Assembly: GCF_000817775.3 (NCBI RefSeq)
Contig: NZ_JTHE03000060.1
Span: forward strand, 1-39,083
Direction of reading: 5' to 3'
Source: Lyngbya confervoides BDU141951
GTDB taxonomy: Bacteria; Cyanobacteriota; Cyanobacteriia; Thermosynechococcales; Thermosynechococcaceae
Length of the DNA: 39,083 bases
Shown here: positions 1-9,420 of the stretch, piece by piece
How the letters are laid out: each line of letters starts with the position of its first letter
How positions within the stretch are numbered: the first letter of the stretch is position 1
Program-made: the position numbers and the translations under genes
Notes under the pieces: model-generated
Told to the model about the DNA's origin: nothing
Databases searched by the model: none
Seen by the model: the letters and a program-made list of their open reading frames with translations, nothing else

Positions 1-83
1 AAAAACTCTACTTTCCCAAAAATACACATCTTGAGTCGAAAGCAATTCATCTCAACATTTATTTACAAACACTCTCTAAAGCT

Positions 84-3000
84 GTGATCAATGAAGTGCT
101 AGGCAGCACAACAGGCACTGATATTGAGTACATTGAATTGTTTGGCACACCAGGCGAATCCCTGGGTGGTCTCAGCATCATTGTGATTGAAAGCGATGCC
201 GGGAGTAGCCTTGGGGCGATCGATTTCCGGTTGGATTTAGGACCTAATGCAAAGATCGGCGCAAACGGCTTTTTCCTGATTGGCACAGATACCGTGGTTG
301 GCGCCTATGGTGTAACACCTAATCTGATCATTCCCCCCAATTCCATCGAGAACAGCAGTTACACCATTGCTCTGGCAGAAACTCGCAGTATTACGGATAC
401 CTGGGTTACTGGCGATGAAGTGGTCTTCGATGCCTTGGGCGTCACGGATGGCGGTGTAGAGGACACAGTCTTCTTTAATGCTCCAGTGATTGGCCCCGAT
501 GGCACCTTCCTGCCTGCGGGGGGGCGTCGTCGGGTAGACGGTGTTGATACAGATACGGCTGCAGATTGGGTGATTAGTGATTTCAACCTGGGTCCTGACA
601 ATACTCCCACCGCCGCAAATTCTGATAATGGTGGTGGAAATGGTGGTAATCTAACTCCCATTTACGAGATTCAGGGAGCAGGTCATACATCCCCATGGGT
701 TGGCCAGTCCGTAACTACGACAGGTATCGTGACAGCGGTTGATCACAACGGTTTCTATTTACAAGATGCTACAGGCGACAGCAACATTGCCACCTCTGAT
801 GCCATTTTTGTCTTTACAGGTAGCACTCCTGGCGTAGGGATTGGGGATGCGTTAGAGGTCACAGGGCTCGTTTCTGAGTTCTTTCCAGGTGGGCAAGCAA
901 CAGGTAACCTTTCCACCACACAAATTAGCGGAAATCCAACGGTTACGGTGTTGTCATCAGGTCACTCTCTTCCGGCAACCACAATTATTGGATCAGGGGG
1001 TCGTATCGTTCCCAATGCAAACATTGATGATGATGCCTTTGCCAGCTTCGATCCTGAAACCGATGGCATCGACTACTTTGAATCTCTGGAAGCGATGCTT
1101 GTGACTGCTGAGGATTTGGTTGCGGTTTCTAGCACAAATAGATTTGGCGAAATCTTTGCGGTAGCCAATCAAGGGGCGTTTGCCACCGGAATTAGCGATC
1201 GCGGGACCCTAAACATTGCACCGGATGACTTTAATCCTGAGAGAATTCAAATCGACACAGACCCTGAGGTGTCTGGTTTTGAGGTGCCCGGAGTTAACAC
1301 GGGGGACATCCTGGGAGATGTGACAGGGGTTATTGGCTACGACTTTGGCAACTTCCAGATTATTCCCACCCTAGACTTTCGCGCCAATGTCCAGTCTGTT
1401 GGGTTGCAGGCTGAGTCTACTAACCTGCTAGGAAGCGCTAATCAACTGACGGTTGCTAGCTATAACGTTCTCAACCTCGACCCCAACGACGACCCCAGTG
1501 AAACTCAGGCGGATGCTGATATCGCGAACGGGCGCTTTGAGGCGATCGCTCAGCACATTATCAGCAACTTGGGTATCCCTGACATCATTGGGTTGCAAGA
1601 AATTCAGGACAACAGTGGTGGAACAGATAACGGCATCACGGCTGCGGATGTGACGTTACAGACGCTGGTTGAGGTGATCGCTGCCGCCGGTGGCCCCCAA
1701 TACGAATTTATCGATAATCCCTTCATCACGAACAACGCGAGTGGCGGTCAACCCGGTGCCAACATCCGCACGGCCTTCTTGTATAACCCCGGCCGTGTCA
1801 ACCTGGTGCCTGGTTCCGTGCAAACCATTGGGAGCCAGACTGCTGGCGGAGCTTTTGCTGATGCTCGTTTGCCTCTGGTCGCCGACTTTACCTTCAACGG
1901 TGAAACCGTCACTATCCTTAACAACCACTTCTCCTCAAAGGGGGGGAGTGCTCCCATTTTTGGTGTGCAGCAACCTTTTGAGGTTCGTCAAGAAGACCTT
2001 ACCGTCAACGGCAGCCTCAATGAGCGTCAAGCCCAGTCTGCTGAAATTCAAAGCTTTGTCTCTGGTCTGTTGACGACTGCCCCCCATGCGAATGTGGTTG
2101 TCCTAGGTGACCTGAATGAATTTGAGTTCGTGTCTCCAGTGACGGGTCTAGAGAGTGCGGGCCTGACCAACCTGACCCATACCCTGCCTGAAAACGAGCG
2201 ATATACCTTTAATTTCCAGGGTAACTCCCAGTCTCTTGACCATATTTTGGTGAGCAATAGCCTCAGTGCTGGGGCTGAGTTTGACATTGTTCATGTCAAT
2301 TCTGAATTTGTGGATACCAATACGCGAGCCTCCGATCATGATCCGCTCGTTGCTCGTTTTACGGTTGCCTCCCCACCATCCTCAACCTTCACCCTGGAGT
2401 TACTACACATTGCTGATCAGGAAGCCGCTGTGGCTGCCATCCAGGATGCTCCCCGCCTCTCGGCAGTGCTCAACGCCCTCAGAGGACAAGACCTGGGCAA
2501 CGATGGTCTTGCAGACAACACCTTGACCCTGTCCTCCGGTGATGCGTTTATCCCTGGTCTGTTCTTCAATGCTTCGGCCCCCGTGTTTGGCTCTGCCGGG
2601 ATTGCCGATATCCAGATTCAAAACGAACTGGGGATTCAGGCGATCGCCCTGGGCAATCACGAGTTTGACTTCGGGACTGGGGTGCTGGCTGGTCTAATTA
2701 GCGGCTCTGCCCCCGGTACCATTCTGGACGCAGACTTCGCCGGGGCAAACTTCCCCTACCTGTCCACCAACCTCAACTTTGCTCCCAACGACAACCTGGC
2801 GCCCTTGGAAGTCTCCGGTGGTCAGGCCCCGCAGGCCGGAACCGTGACCTCCTCCGTAATTATTGATGTGAACGGCGAGGATATTGGTGTGGTTGGGGCA
2901 ACAACGCCCACCCTGGCAAGTATCTCCAGCCCCGGTACGGTTGGCATCACACCTACACCGTTCGCCACGAACCCCACTCCTGAGCAGCTGGATGCCCTGG

Positions 3001-5126
3001 CGGCTGAGATTCAGCTCGAAGTGGACGCCCTCGCAGAAAAAGGTCTGAATAAGATCGTCTTGCTGGCCCACATGCAGCAGCTCGATATCGAGCGGGAATT
3101 AGCGGCTCGTCTGGTGAATGTAGATATCATCGTGGGTGGTGGTTCTAACACTCGCCTGTTTGATGAGAATGACCGGGTGCGCGCGGGTGATAGCAACCAG
3201 GGCCAGTACCCCGAGTTCATTACCAACGGTGGCGGCACCCAGACCGCGCTGGTCAACACTGACGGCAGCTACAAGTATGTCGGTCGTCTGGTGCTCGACT
3301 TTGATAGCGAGGGCAACATTATCCCTGATAGCTATGATCCGAACGTTTCCGGCGCTTACGCTACGGACGATCAGGGGGTTGCTGACCTGAATGCGGAAGG
3401 TCTGGTTGACCCCGAAATTCAGCAGATTGTGGATGCAATCGAAGCTCAAATTCTGTCTGCGGAATCCAATGTCTTCGGGATTTCCAACGTCTTCCTCAAC
3501 GGTAACCGCACCGGGACAACTGACCCCACTAATCCGGATGGCGTTCGGACTCAGGAAACCAACCTGGGCAACCTGACCGCTGACGCTAACCTGCAAGAAG
3601 CTCAGGCCCTTGACCCCACGGTTGTGGTTTCGATTAAGAACGGTGGGGGCATTCGAGCGTCCATCGGTCGCACAGTCGTTCCCGCAGGGGGCACTGAATT
3701 TGTCCGCCTGCCTAACGAAGCAGTGGTCGATAGCCAGGGTAACGTCATCAAGCCTGAGGGGGGGATCAGCCAGAACGACATTCAAACGGTGCTGGCTTTC
3801 AACAACGGATTGAGCCTGTTAACCCTGACCAAAACCGAACTCATCGCCCTGCTAGAGCATGGGGTTGGCAATATTGGGGCTGGCGCCTTCCCTCAAATTG
3901 CTGGGGTGAAGTTCTCCTACGACCCCGACTTTGCAGTAGGCGATCGCATCCTCAACGCTGGCCTCTTCGATGAGAACGACACCCTCATCGCTGAACTGGT
4001 GCGCAACGGTGAAATTGTCGGGGATGCGACGGAAGAGTTCCGTATTGTTACCCTCGACTTTCTGGCGGCACCTCGCTTTGATGAGAACGGTAACTACCTT
4101 GGTGGTGGTGACGGCTATCCGTTCCCCAACCTCAACACCGACCCCAACGTTGGAGAAGTTGGTGACCCAGCCGTCGTTGCTCGGGTCAACCTGGTTTCTC
4201 TGGTCGATGCAGGAACCCCGACTGGCGATGCGACCTTTGCCAACAACGGCACTGAACAGGATGCCCTGGCCGAGTATCTGTTCGACAACTTCCGAACCAC
4301 GCCCTTTGATGACCTGGATACTGGCCGAAATCTGGACGATCGCATCCAAAACCTCAACTTCCGGGACGATGCCGTCTTACCGGATGAGGTCATTTCCGTG
4401 CTTGACATTGGGCTTTTTGATGCTAAAACCGACACGTTAATCACTCTGCTCACCGAGGGAACCATAATCAACAAGAGCGCGATCGCGGGCCGGGATGTGA
4501 CGATTGCCGCCTTTATTCCAGTGGATAGCCCCTTCTTTGGCCAGGTGGGCAGTGTGCGTCTTGATCTCAATCAGGGTCAGCTCATTCAGCGAGAAAATAC
4601 AGAACCCTATGCCCTGTTTGGGGATGCCCGCGGCAACCTGAGAGGTCGCACTAACTTTCTAACGACCGGTCCCAACACCGTTGAGTTGGATCTCTTTAGC
4701 CGGAAAGGATTGCGTGGCGACTTACTGGAAACCGTGAGCCGGACCTTTACCGTCGTTGATAACTTGGCGCCCGACATCACGGTAGGACTCTTCGATGCCG
4801 ACTCCGATACCTTGATTCAAACCCTCAAAGAGGGAGATGTCATTGATGTGGATCCAGGCCAGAATCTCACCATTGCGGCTTCGGTAGACTCAGGCAGTAC
4901 GTTCTTTGGTCAAGTAGAAAGTGTTTTCTTGAGCCTGAACGACGGCCAGTTTACTCGCATTGAGAATGTAGAGCCCTATGCTTTATTTGGCGATCGCTCT
5001 GGCAACTTTAGGGTGGGTGCTGGTCTTCCCTTCGGTGAAAATGAAATCACCTTTGACCTCTTTTCTCGCAATCGTCTCAGAGGCGAGCTTCTTGATACGA
5101 TTACCCGCACCTTTTCCCTGGTCTAG
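84..5126 (+). CDS. Lamin-tail / endonuclease-exonuclease-phosphatase / 5'-nucleotidase fusion protein
   Basis: This is a very large (about 1680 aa) multidomain enzyme likely to break down extracellular DNA and nucleotides for phosphate. Domains in order: lamin-tail-like domain (about 1-165, starting VINEVLG), an OB-fold-like segment as in ExeM/NucH nucleases (about 195-300), an endonuclease/exonuclease/phosphatase domain (about 455-760, with LQEIQD near 504, NNHFSSKGG near 613, LGDLNEFE near 674, SDHDPL near 750), then a 5'-nucleotidase-type metallophosphoesterase (about 771-1060, LLHIADQEA, SGDAF, GNHEFD near 857, LLAHMQQ near 993) and its C-terminal domain (about 1130-1400, KNGGGIRASIG near 1185). 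Two related repeats of about 120 residues close the protein. The usual GGHSHT motif reads GGGSNT (about 1018). The GTG at 84 has no clear ribosome site and the frame stays open to the window edge, so the true start may lie further left. No signal peptide is visible. Function is inferred from domains. Confidence 0.85.
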   Translation: MINEVLGSTTGTDIEYIELFGTPGESLGGLSIIVIESDAGSSLGAIDFRLDLGPNAKIGANGFFLIGTDTVVGAYGVTPNLIIPPNSIENSSYTIALAETRSITDTWVTGDEVVFDALGVTDGGVEDTVFFNAPVIGPDGTFLPAGGRRRVDGVDTDTAADWVISDFNLGPDNTPTAANSDNGGGNGGNLTPIYEIQGAGHTSPWVGQSVTTTGIVTAVDHNGFYLQDATGDSNIATSDAIFVFTGSTPGVGIGDALEVTGLVSEFFPGGQATGNLSTTQISGNPTVTVLSSGHSLPATTIIGSGGRIVPNANIDDDAFASFDPETDGIDYFESLEAMLVTAEDLVAVSSTNRFGEIFAVANQGAFATGISDRGTLNIAPDDFNPERIQIDTDPEVSGFEVPGVNTGDILGDVTGVIGYDFGNFQIIPTLDFRANVQSVGLQAESTNLLGSANQLTVASYNVLNLDPNDDPSETQADADIANGRFEAIAQHIISNLGIPDIIGLQEIQDNSGGTDNGITAADVTLQTLVEVIAAAGGPQYEFIDNPFITNNASGGQPGANIRTAFLYNPGRVNLVPGSVQTIGSQTAGGAFADARLPLVADFTFNGETVTILNNHFSSKGGSAPIFGVQQPFEVRQEDLTVNGSLNERQAQSAEIQSFVSGLLTTAPHANVVVLGDLNEFEFVSPVTGLESAGLTNLTHTLPENERYTFNFQGNSQSLDHILVSNSLSAGAEFDIVHVNSEFVDTNTRASDHDPLVARFTVASPPSSTFTLELLHIADQEAAVAAIQDAPRLSAVLNALRGQDLGNDGLADNTLTLSSGDAFIPGLFFNASAPVFGSAGIADIQIQNELGIQAIALGNHEFDFGTGVLAGLISGSAPGTILDADFAGANFPYLSTNLNFAPNDNLAPLEVSGGQAPQAGTVTSSVIIDVNGEDIGVVGATTPTLASISSPGTVGITPTPFATNPTPEQLDALAAEIQLEVDALAEKGLNKIVLLAHMQQLDIERELAARLVNVDIIVGGGSNTRLFDENDRVRAGDSNQGQYPEFITNGGGTQTALVNTDGSYKYVGRLVLDFDSEGNIIPDSYDPNVSGAYATDDQGVADLNAEGLVDPEIQQIVDAIEAQILSAESNVFGISNVFLNGNRTGTTDPTNPDGVRTQETNLGNLTADANLQEAQALDPTVVVSIKNGGGIRASIGRTVVPAGGTEFVRLPNEAVVDSQGNVIKPEGGISQNDIQTVLAFNNGLSLLTLTKTELIALLEHGVGNIGAGAFPQIAGVKFSYDPDFAVGDRILNAGLFDENDTLIAELVRNGEIVGDATEEFRIVTLDFLAAPRFDENGNYLGGGDGYPFPNLNTDPNVGEVGDPAVVARVNLVSLVDAGTPTGDATFANNGTEQDALAEYLFDNFRTTPFDDLDTGRNLDDRIQNLNFRDDAVLPDEVISVLDIGLFDAKTDTLITLLTEGTIINKSAIAGRDVTIAAFIPVDSPFFGQVGSVRLDLNQGQLIQRENTEPYALFGDARGNLRGRTNFLTTGPNTVELDLFSRKGLRGDLLETVSRTFTVVDNLAPDITVGLFDADSDTLIQTLKEGDVIDVDPGQNLTIAASVDSGSTFFGQVESVFLSLNDGQFTRIENVEPYALFGDRSGNFRVGAGLPFGENEITFDLFSRNRLRGELLDTITRTFSLV
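4384..5123 (+). repeat. Two tandem C-terminal protein repeats
   Basis: The last 250 or so residues of the large nuclease/nucleotidase consist of two imperfect copies (about residues 1434-1556 and 1562-1680). Each begins with an IGLFDA-like or VGLFDA-like stretch followed by a DTLI segment, contains an EPYALFGD motif, and ends with an LFSR-LRG-LL-T-RTF stretch. They are probably beta-sandwich modules used for attachment or spacing; that role is inference. Confidence 0.7.
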
Positions 5127-5452
5127 AGTTGAACCGGGCATCTGTATGGGGGAGAGAAAGGGATAGGCAATGGCAGAAATCCTTCCGGTCAGGAACTTGT
5201 GAGCGTGTTACCCTCTGCCTGTCGGAAACGAGACTGGATTGCGAGGACTGACTCTCCCCAATCTTTATATAGATAAATCCGCTAGATCGGGAGACCTTCA
5301 AATAAAGCACGAGCTTCGGGATTGTCACGCCTAAAATACATCCTAAATTAGCACCAGGAATGTTTTACCGAATCTTAATCGACAATTGAACGGTTTGGGC
5401 GGATCATGACCTTCAGTTCTTTTTGCACGAAAAATAGCGGAATCGTCCTCCC
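5127..5452. other. Intergenic region, 326 bp
   Basis: No convincing gene on either strand. There is no hairpin with a T-tract after the upstream stop, so no clear terminator. The right end holds the candidate Pho box described separately. The rest is unremarkable mixed sequence. Confidence 0.6.
5363..5392 (+). promoter_or_regulatory. Candidate Pho box (three 8-bp repeats at 11-bp spacing)
   Basis: Three octamers, TTTTACCG, CTTAATCG and ATTGAACG, are separated by exactly three bases each (5363-5370, 5374-5381, 5385-5392). The cyanobacterial PhoB/SphR site is described as tandem PyTTAAPyPy(T/A) repeats with 3-bp spacers. The middle repeat fits best, the third is weak. The site ends 60 bp before a PhoX-like gene, which is the expected kind of target. 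No strong -10 follows. Confidence 0.4.
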
Positions 5453-8400
5453 ATGAAATCTGACAGCCGAACCCCCCAAACAGTGGGTCATCAAAGAGTG
5501 GGTCACCCGCTTGCGAAACCTCTTATAGCGCTTGAACCGGGTGGCTCTGCCTTGATGGGGACAAAAACAGAGCTTGAGGATCGGCTTTTTCCGGCAATCT
5601 TGGATGATGACTCTCTTTTTCCCCTTTCCAGGAAGGTTCAGGCTGCAATCTCCCGGTCCCCTCAGCGCCGTAAGCGACATCGCGATCGCCCCGATGTACT
5701 CCCGGCAGATCCCTTACTGGGAAGCCTGAACTTGACGCCTGAGGGGACATCGGGGGAACAATTTCAGTCTGAGATTTCTGCTTCTGTGAAGGTCTCCGGA
5801 AAGCTATTTCTGCTGTCCTCGGGAGGGGGGAATACACTTCAGGTGGTGGATGCAACCAATCCCGCGAACGCCATATTGAAAGCGCGGGTTTCTCTGGAAG
5901 GATATACCAGTCAATCTGTGGCCGCCTTTGACCATTGGGTTGCAGTTGCTCTGTCTCCCGAGGACTACAGGGATAGCCCTGCTAAAGGCCGAGTCCGCTT
6001 CTACCGCCTCAGCAAAAATGGCACCCTCAAGTTGATTCAAGAGGTTGAGGTTGGCTATCTGCCCGATGGCATTGCTTTTAACGAGAAGGGGACTCAACTG
6101 GTCGTGGCGAACGAAGGAGAACCCAACCGCGATTACTCGCTGGATCCGATCGGCAGCATTGGCATTATTGATATCAAAGGGCGCACGGGCCGGGAACGAT
6201 TTTCCTATACTGAACTGTCTTTTGAGGGGGTGACCCTGCCTGAGGGCCTTCGCATCTCTGGTCCGGCAGGGACCAGTCCGGCCGAGGATATTGAACCGGA
6301 ATACGTATCCATCCGAGGCCAATATGCCTATGTGACGCTGCAGGAAAATAATGGAGTGGCCAAGGTGAACCTTGCCACCAAAAGGATTCAGCAGGTGTTT
6401 GCCCTGGGCAGCGTGGATTTCAGTCAACAGCTGCTGGATCTCACCGACAGAGATAATGGCATAAAACCCAAGCTGGGCCAGCCCTACGCAGGACTACGAA
6501 TGCCCGATGGCATCGCGGCCTATCGCGTGAAAGGGAAGGAATATTTCATTACCGCCAATGAGGGAGACGGACGAGAGTACGGTGATTATACCGATGAAGA
6601 ACGTCGTGATCGCTTGAAGACCCTGGCAGAGGATAGCACTCCTCCCTATACCGCCTTTGGCAGTCGCAGCATTACCATCTTTGATGCCCAGAGCGGATCG
6701 CCGCTCTGGGACAGCGGTAATACCCTCCAAACCCTCGCAATTGCAGCGGGAGTTTATGACGATGGTCGCAGTGACGATAAGGGCGTAGAACCGGAAGGGG
6801 TGGTTGTGGCTCAGGTGGGACGCCGATCCTACGCAATTGTTGGCATGGAGCGCACCACCCGCTCAATGCTGGCGGTCTTTGATGTCACCGATCCCGCCGC
6901 GACTCATCTGGTGACCAGTACTATCCTCGATGGCAGTCTTTCTCCGGAGGGCTTGCTGGTCATTGATGCTAAGGAGAGTTCCACGGGCCGATCCACCCTG
7001 GTGGTCTCGAATGAAGTCTCTAACACCCTGAATTTTATAGATCTGGAAGCTTTAATTGCCTCAGATCCCGTGGCCGGTGCCGGCACCTTTAGCCAAACCA
7101 TGCTGAAGGATGTCGAGGGCGGGTCCTCACTGACCCTCAGTAGTCTCCTCACGACCGGGGAATTTACCAACGGGCTCACGCCTGGCAGCAGTGTTTATAC
7201 TGCCCCCGGAATCTTAGATGGAATGGGGGCATTCCGCAATGAAGAGGGTACCTACACCCTGCTGGTCAATAGTGAACTCAGGGCCGCTCTGGGCTATGAG
7301 TACAGCGTCGAGGGGTTTGATGGCCCTGTGACTGGAGCGCGAATATCCAAGTTCATTGTCGATATTGATGAAGATGACAACGCCGCTAACGGCTACCAGT
7401 CTCGGATTCTCAGGGGTGGATTGGCCTACGATAAAGTCATCAGCCGCGATACAAATGGGTTTGATCGCTTTTGCTCCGCTGTCCTGGTGGAAGCCCACAG
7501 CTTTGGATCCGGTCGTGGATTTGCCGACCGCATCTATCTCACCGGCGAGGAAACCGACCAGGGCCCTGGAGGGGCTGTCTATGCTCTAGATGTTGCCACC
7601 GATGATCTTTACGAGGTGGCAGGATTCGGCCGCGCTGGGTTCGAAAATATTACCCTTATTGACACCGGCAATGTCAACACTGTGGCGGCTCTGCTTTTGG
7701 ATGATTCCACAGCTCCTCTTTATTTATGGGTGGGCGAAAAAACGGCTGGAGGTTTCCTAGAGCGCAATGGTCTCGCTGCCGATCAGGGAACGCTCTATGC
7801 CTGGAAGCCTCCCGAGACTTTAGACCTAAGCTATGGTGAACCCAAACCTGACACCGCTGACCTGAATGCCCTGGATCTCTCTACGCCCATTGCCGGGAGT
7901 TGGGTGGCGCTAGGTTCTGGGACCGAGGTGGCTGCATTATCAGCAGTCGATCTACGCCAACGAGCCTTTGATCATGGAGCCCTAGAGCTCATCCGCCTAG
8001 AGGACGGGGCTATTAATCCCCTGAATGGTCAGCAGGTGGTCTTTAATACCACCGGCGGCAGTGGAGATGATTTATATGGGGGCGTTTATACGCTCGATTT
8101 TAGTAGTGCCTTCGCGGCCAACGGTAAACTAGCGACCACAGGGGCCACCACGCTCAAGGTCATTTATGATGGCGATCGCCTTGGAGATCCCACTGACGGG
8201 ATTCGCAGCCCGGACAACCTGGCCTGGAGTGCCGATGGCTTGATCTATATCCAGGAAGACCGCAGCGCTCCCTTTGGAACTCAGGAAGCCTCCATTTGGA
8301 AATTAGATCCCAACCACTTTGAGCCTTTGACGGGGCAGGCTGTAACCGAACGCTGGGCTCAAATCGATCGATCCGCAGTGCCCATAGATTATGGTCAAAC

Positions 8401-8599
8401 CGATCCGGTTCCCCTGGATATTGGCAACTGGGAATCCTCGGGGATTATCGATGTCTCCTCCCTCTATGGCACCGTTGCGGGGAGCTATTTCCTGGCAGAT
8501 GTCCAGGCCCACAGTCTCAAAGATGGCAACTTGAACGGATCTTCCTATCTTGTGGAGGGGGGGCAGATTAATCTGATCCACCAAAACACCGGGATATAG
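5453..8599 (+). CDS. Choice-of-anchor I / PhoX-like (DUF839) fusion protein, putative alkaline phosphatase
   Basis: A 1048-residue protein with two halves. Residues about 110-545 form a beta-propeller-like choice-of-anchor I region (LLSSGGGNTLQVVD, LPDGIAFNEKGTQLVVANEGE and similar blades). Residues about 585-1045 resemble the PhoX/DUF839 phosphatase-like family: DGMGAFRNEEGTYTLLVNSE near 589, then IYLTGEET-QGPGGAVYALD, and DNLAWSADGLIYIQED near 921. PhoX enzymes are secreted calcium/iron phosphomonoesterases; whether this copy keeps the metal ligands cannot be judged by eye. No Tat or Sec signal is visible at the N-terminus, and the first 100 residues look unstructured, so the true start could be later (for example ATG at 5555). 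The candidate Pho box upstream and the nuclease/nucleotidase before it suggest a phosphate-scavenging role. Confidence 0.75.
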   Translation: MKSDSRTPQTVGHQRVGHPLAKPLIALEPGGSALMGTKTELEDRLFPAILDDDSLFPLSRKVQAAISRSPQRRKRHRDRPDVLPADPLLGSLNLTPEGTSGEQFQSEISASVKVSGKLFLLSSGGGNTLQVVDATNPANAILKARVSLEGYTSQSVAAFDHWVAVALSPEDYRDSPAKGRVRFYRLSKNGTLKLIQEVEVGYLPDGIAFNEKGTQLVVANEGEPNRDYSLDPIGSIGIIDIKGRTGRERFSYTELSFEGVTLPEGLRISGPAGTSPAEDIEPEYVSIRGQYAYVTLQENNGVAKVNLATKRIQQVFALGSVDFSQQLLDLTDRDNGIKPKLGQPYAGLRMPDGIAAYRVKGKEYFITANEGDGREYGDYTDEERRDRLKTLAEDSTPPYTAFGSRSITIFDAQSGSPLWDSGNTLQTLAIAAGVYDDGRSDDKGVEPEGVVVAQVGRRSYAIVGMERTTRSMLAVFDVTDPAATHLVTSTILDGSLSPEGLLVIDAKESSTGRSTLVVSNEVSNTLNFIDLEALIASDPVAGAGTFSQTMLKDVEGGSSLTLSSLLTTGEFTNGLTPGSSVYTAPGILDGMGAFRNEEGTYTLLVNSELRAALGYEYSVEGFDGPVTGARISKFIVDIDEDDNAANGYQSRILRGGLAYDKVISRDTNGFDRFCSAVLVEAHSFGSGRGFADRIYLTGEETDQGPGGAVYALDVATDDLYEVAGFGRAGFENITLIDTGNVNTVAALLLDDSTAPLYLWVGEKTAGGFLERNGLAADQGTLYAWKPPETLDLSYGEPKPDTADLNALDLSTPIAGSWVALGSGTEVAALSAVDLRQRAFDHGALELIRLEDGAINPLNGQQVVFNTTGGSGDDLYGGVYTLDFSSAFAANGKLATTGATTLKVIYDGDRLGDPTDGIRSPDNLAWSADGLIYIQEDRSAPFGTQEASIWKLDPNHFEPLTGQAVTERWAQIDRSAVPIDYGQTDPVPLDIGNWESSGIIDVSSLYGTVAGSYFLADVQAHSLKDGNLNGSSYLVEGGQINLIHQNTGI

Positions 8600-8668
8600 A
8601 GCACAGGGAAAGCTGGGAACAGGGAAGGCCAATTGGCTGGGTTGAAGCGGACGCGAGCTAGAGGACGC

Positions 8669-8696
8669 TTGGATTCATGCCTGGAAGTTGTAAGAT
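8669..8696 (+). promoter_or_regulatory. Candidate sigma-70-type promoter for the cupin gene
   Basis: TTGGAT (8669-8674) and TAAGAT (8691-8696) with a 16-bp spacer, placed 36 bp before the ATG. A GGAG at 8718-8721 could serve as ribosome site. Seen by eye only. Confidence 0.4.
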
Positions 8697-8732
8697 GCTA
8701 CCTATCCCGTTTCCTGCGGAGTTAGTGTAGCC

Positions 8733-9224
8733 ATGACTGTACCTCAGCAAGGCCTGTTCGTGAATCCCGGTCAAGGGCGGTCCTACTACTTTGGCCCAGA
8801 CCTCTATATCTTTAAAGCCATTGGCGCAGAAACGGGACAGGCCTACGCCCTCTGTGAAGTTGTGGTCTCCCCTGGGGGCGGGGCACCCTTGCATCGTCAT
8901 CAGCGAGAGGACGAAGCCTTTTATATCCAGGCTGGAGAAATCGAATTTCAGTTGGACGAGGCCACCTTGATTGCTCCAGCGGGAACTTTCCTGCATTCTC
9001 CTAAGGGACAGCGTCATAGCTTTGTGAACAAAACCGAGATCCCCGCTACACTGTTGATCTGGGTCACCCCGGCCGGATTCGAAAACTTTATGGCAGAGGT
9101 GGGAAGATCGGTTCAAGGTGCTGTGACCCCTGGAGCTGTCCTTCCCCCCGCAGATCTAGAAAAGGTTCTGGCGATCGCCCCCCAGTACGGGATTGAAATC
9201 CTGCTTCCCCCTCAAGAGGCATAG
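8733..9224 (+). CDS. Cupin domain protein
   Basis: A 163-residue single-domain cupin. Both cupin motifs are intact: H54-x-H56 with E61 and G68, and P90-x-G92-xx-H95-xxx-N99, so a metal-binding beta-barrel is expected with H54, H56, E61 and H95 as ligands. The overall shape (motif 1 in a GGGAPLHRH context, a C-terminal extension of about 45 residues) is like quercetinase-type or small regulatory cupins. Substrate is unknown. It has its own candidate promoter and is separated from the next gene by a gap, so it is probably a single-gene unit. Confidence 0.85.
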   Translation: MTVPQQGLFVNPGQGRSYYFGPDLYIFKAIGAETGQAYALCEVVVSPGGGAPLHRHQREDEAFYIQAGEIEFQLDEATLIAPAGTFLHSPKGQRHSFVNKTEIPATLLIWVTPAGFENFMAEVGRSVQGAVTPGAVLPPADLEKVLAIAPQYGIEILLPPQEA

Positions 9225-9293
9225 AACAGGCACTGCACCCCAGAAGTAGGGGAGTCCCAAACTTGTCAGGATATTTATCCGTCGAACATCGGA

Positions 9294-9306
9294 TTGAACG
9301 GTTCAA
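9294..9306. promoter_or_regulatory. 13-bp palindrome, possible operator
   Basis: TTGAACGGTTCAA is a perfect odd palindrome centred on 9300. It lies about 50 bp upstream of the candidate -35 of the hydrolase gene, so it could be a repressor or activator site. No regulator is assigned; it may also be chance. Confidence 0.25.
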
Positions 9307-9354
9307 CGGTACCCTGCAGCCGTGGGTATTGCACTTGCCGAAGAACGCTTATGT

Positions 9355-9385
9355 TTGAAGAATTGTAAATTCAGGCGTTTATACT
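9355..9385 (+). promoter_or_regulatory. Candidate promoter for hydrolase-acyltransferase pair
   Basis: TTGAAG (9355-9360) and TATACT (9380-9385) with a 19-bp spacer. If used, transcription starts near 9392, which rules out the upstream GTG at 9322 and supports ATG 9421 or 9460 as the translation start. Confidence 0.35.
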
Positions 9386-9420
9386 GGAAAGCAGCCTCAC
9401 CTCAACCCCAGTGTTCATTC

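Noticed and set aside
9322-9420. Upstream GTG start of the alpha/beta hydrolase
   Set aside because: The extra residues do not look like the family, no ribosome site precedes it, and a candidate promoter lies inside this stretch.
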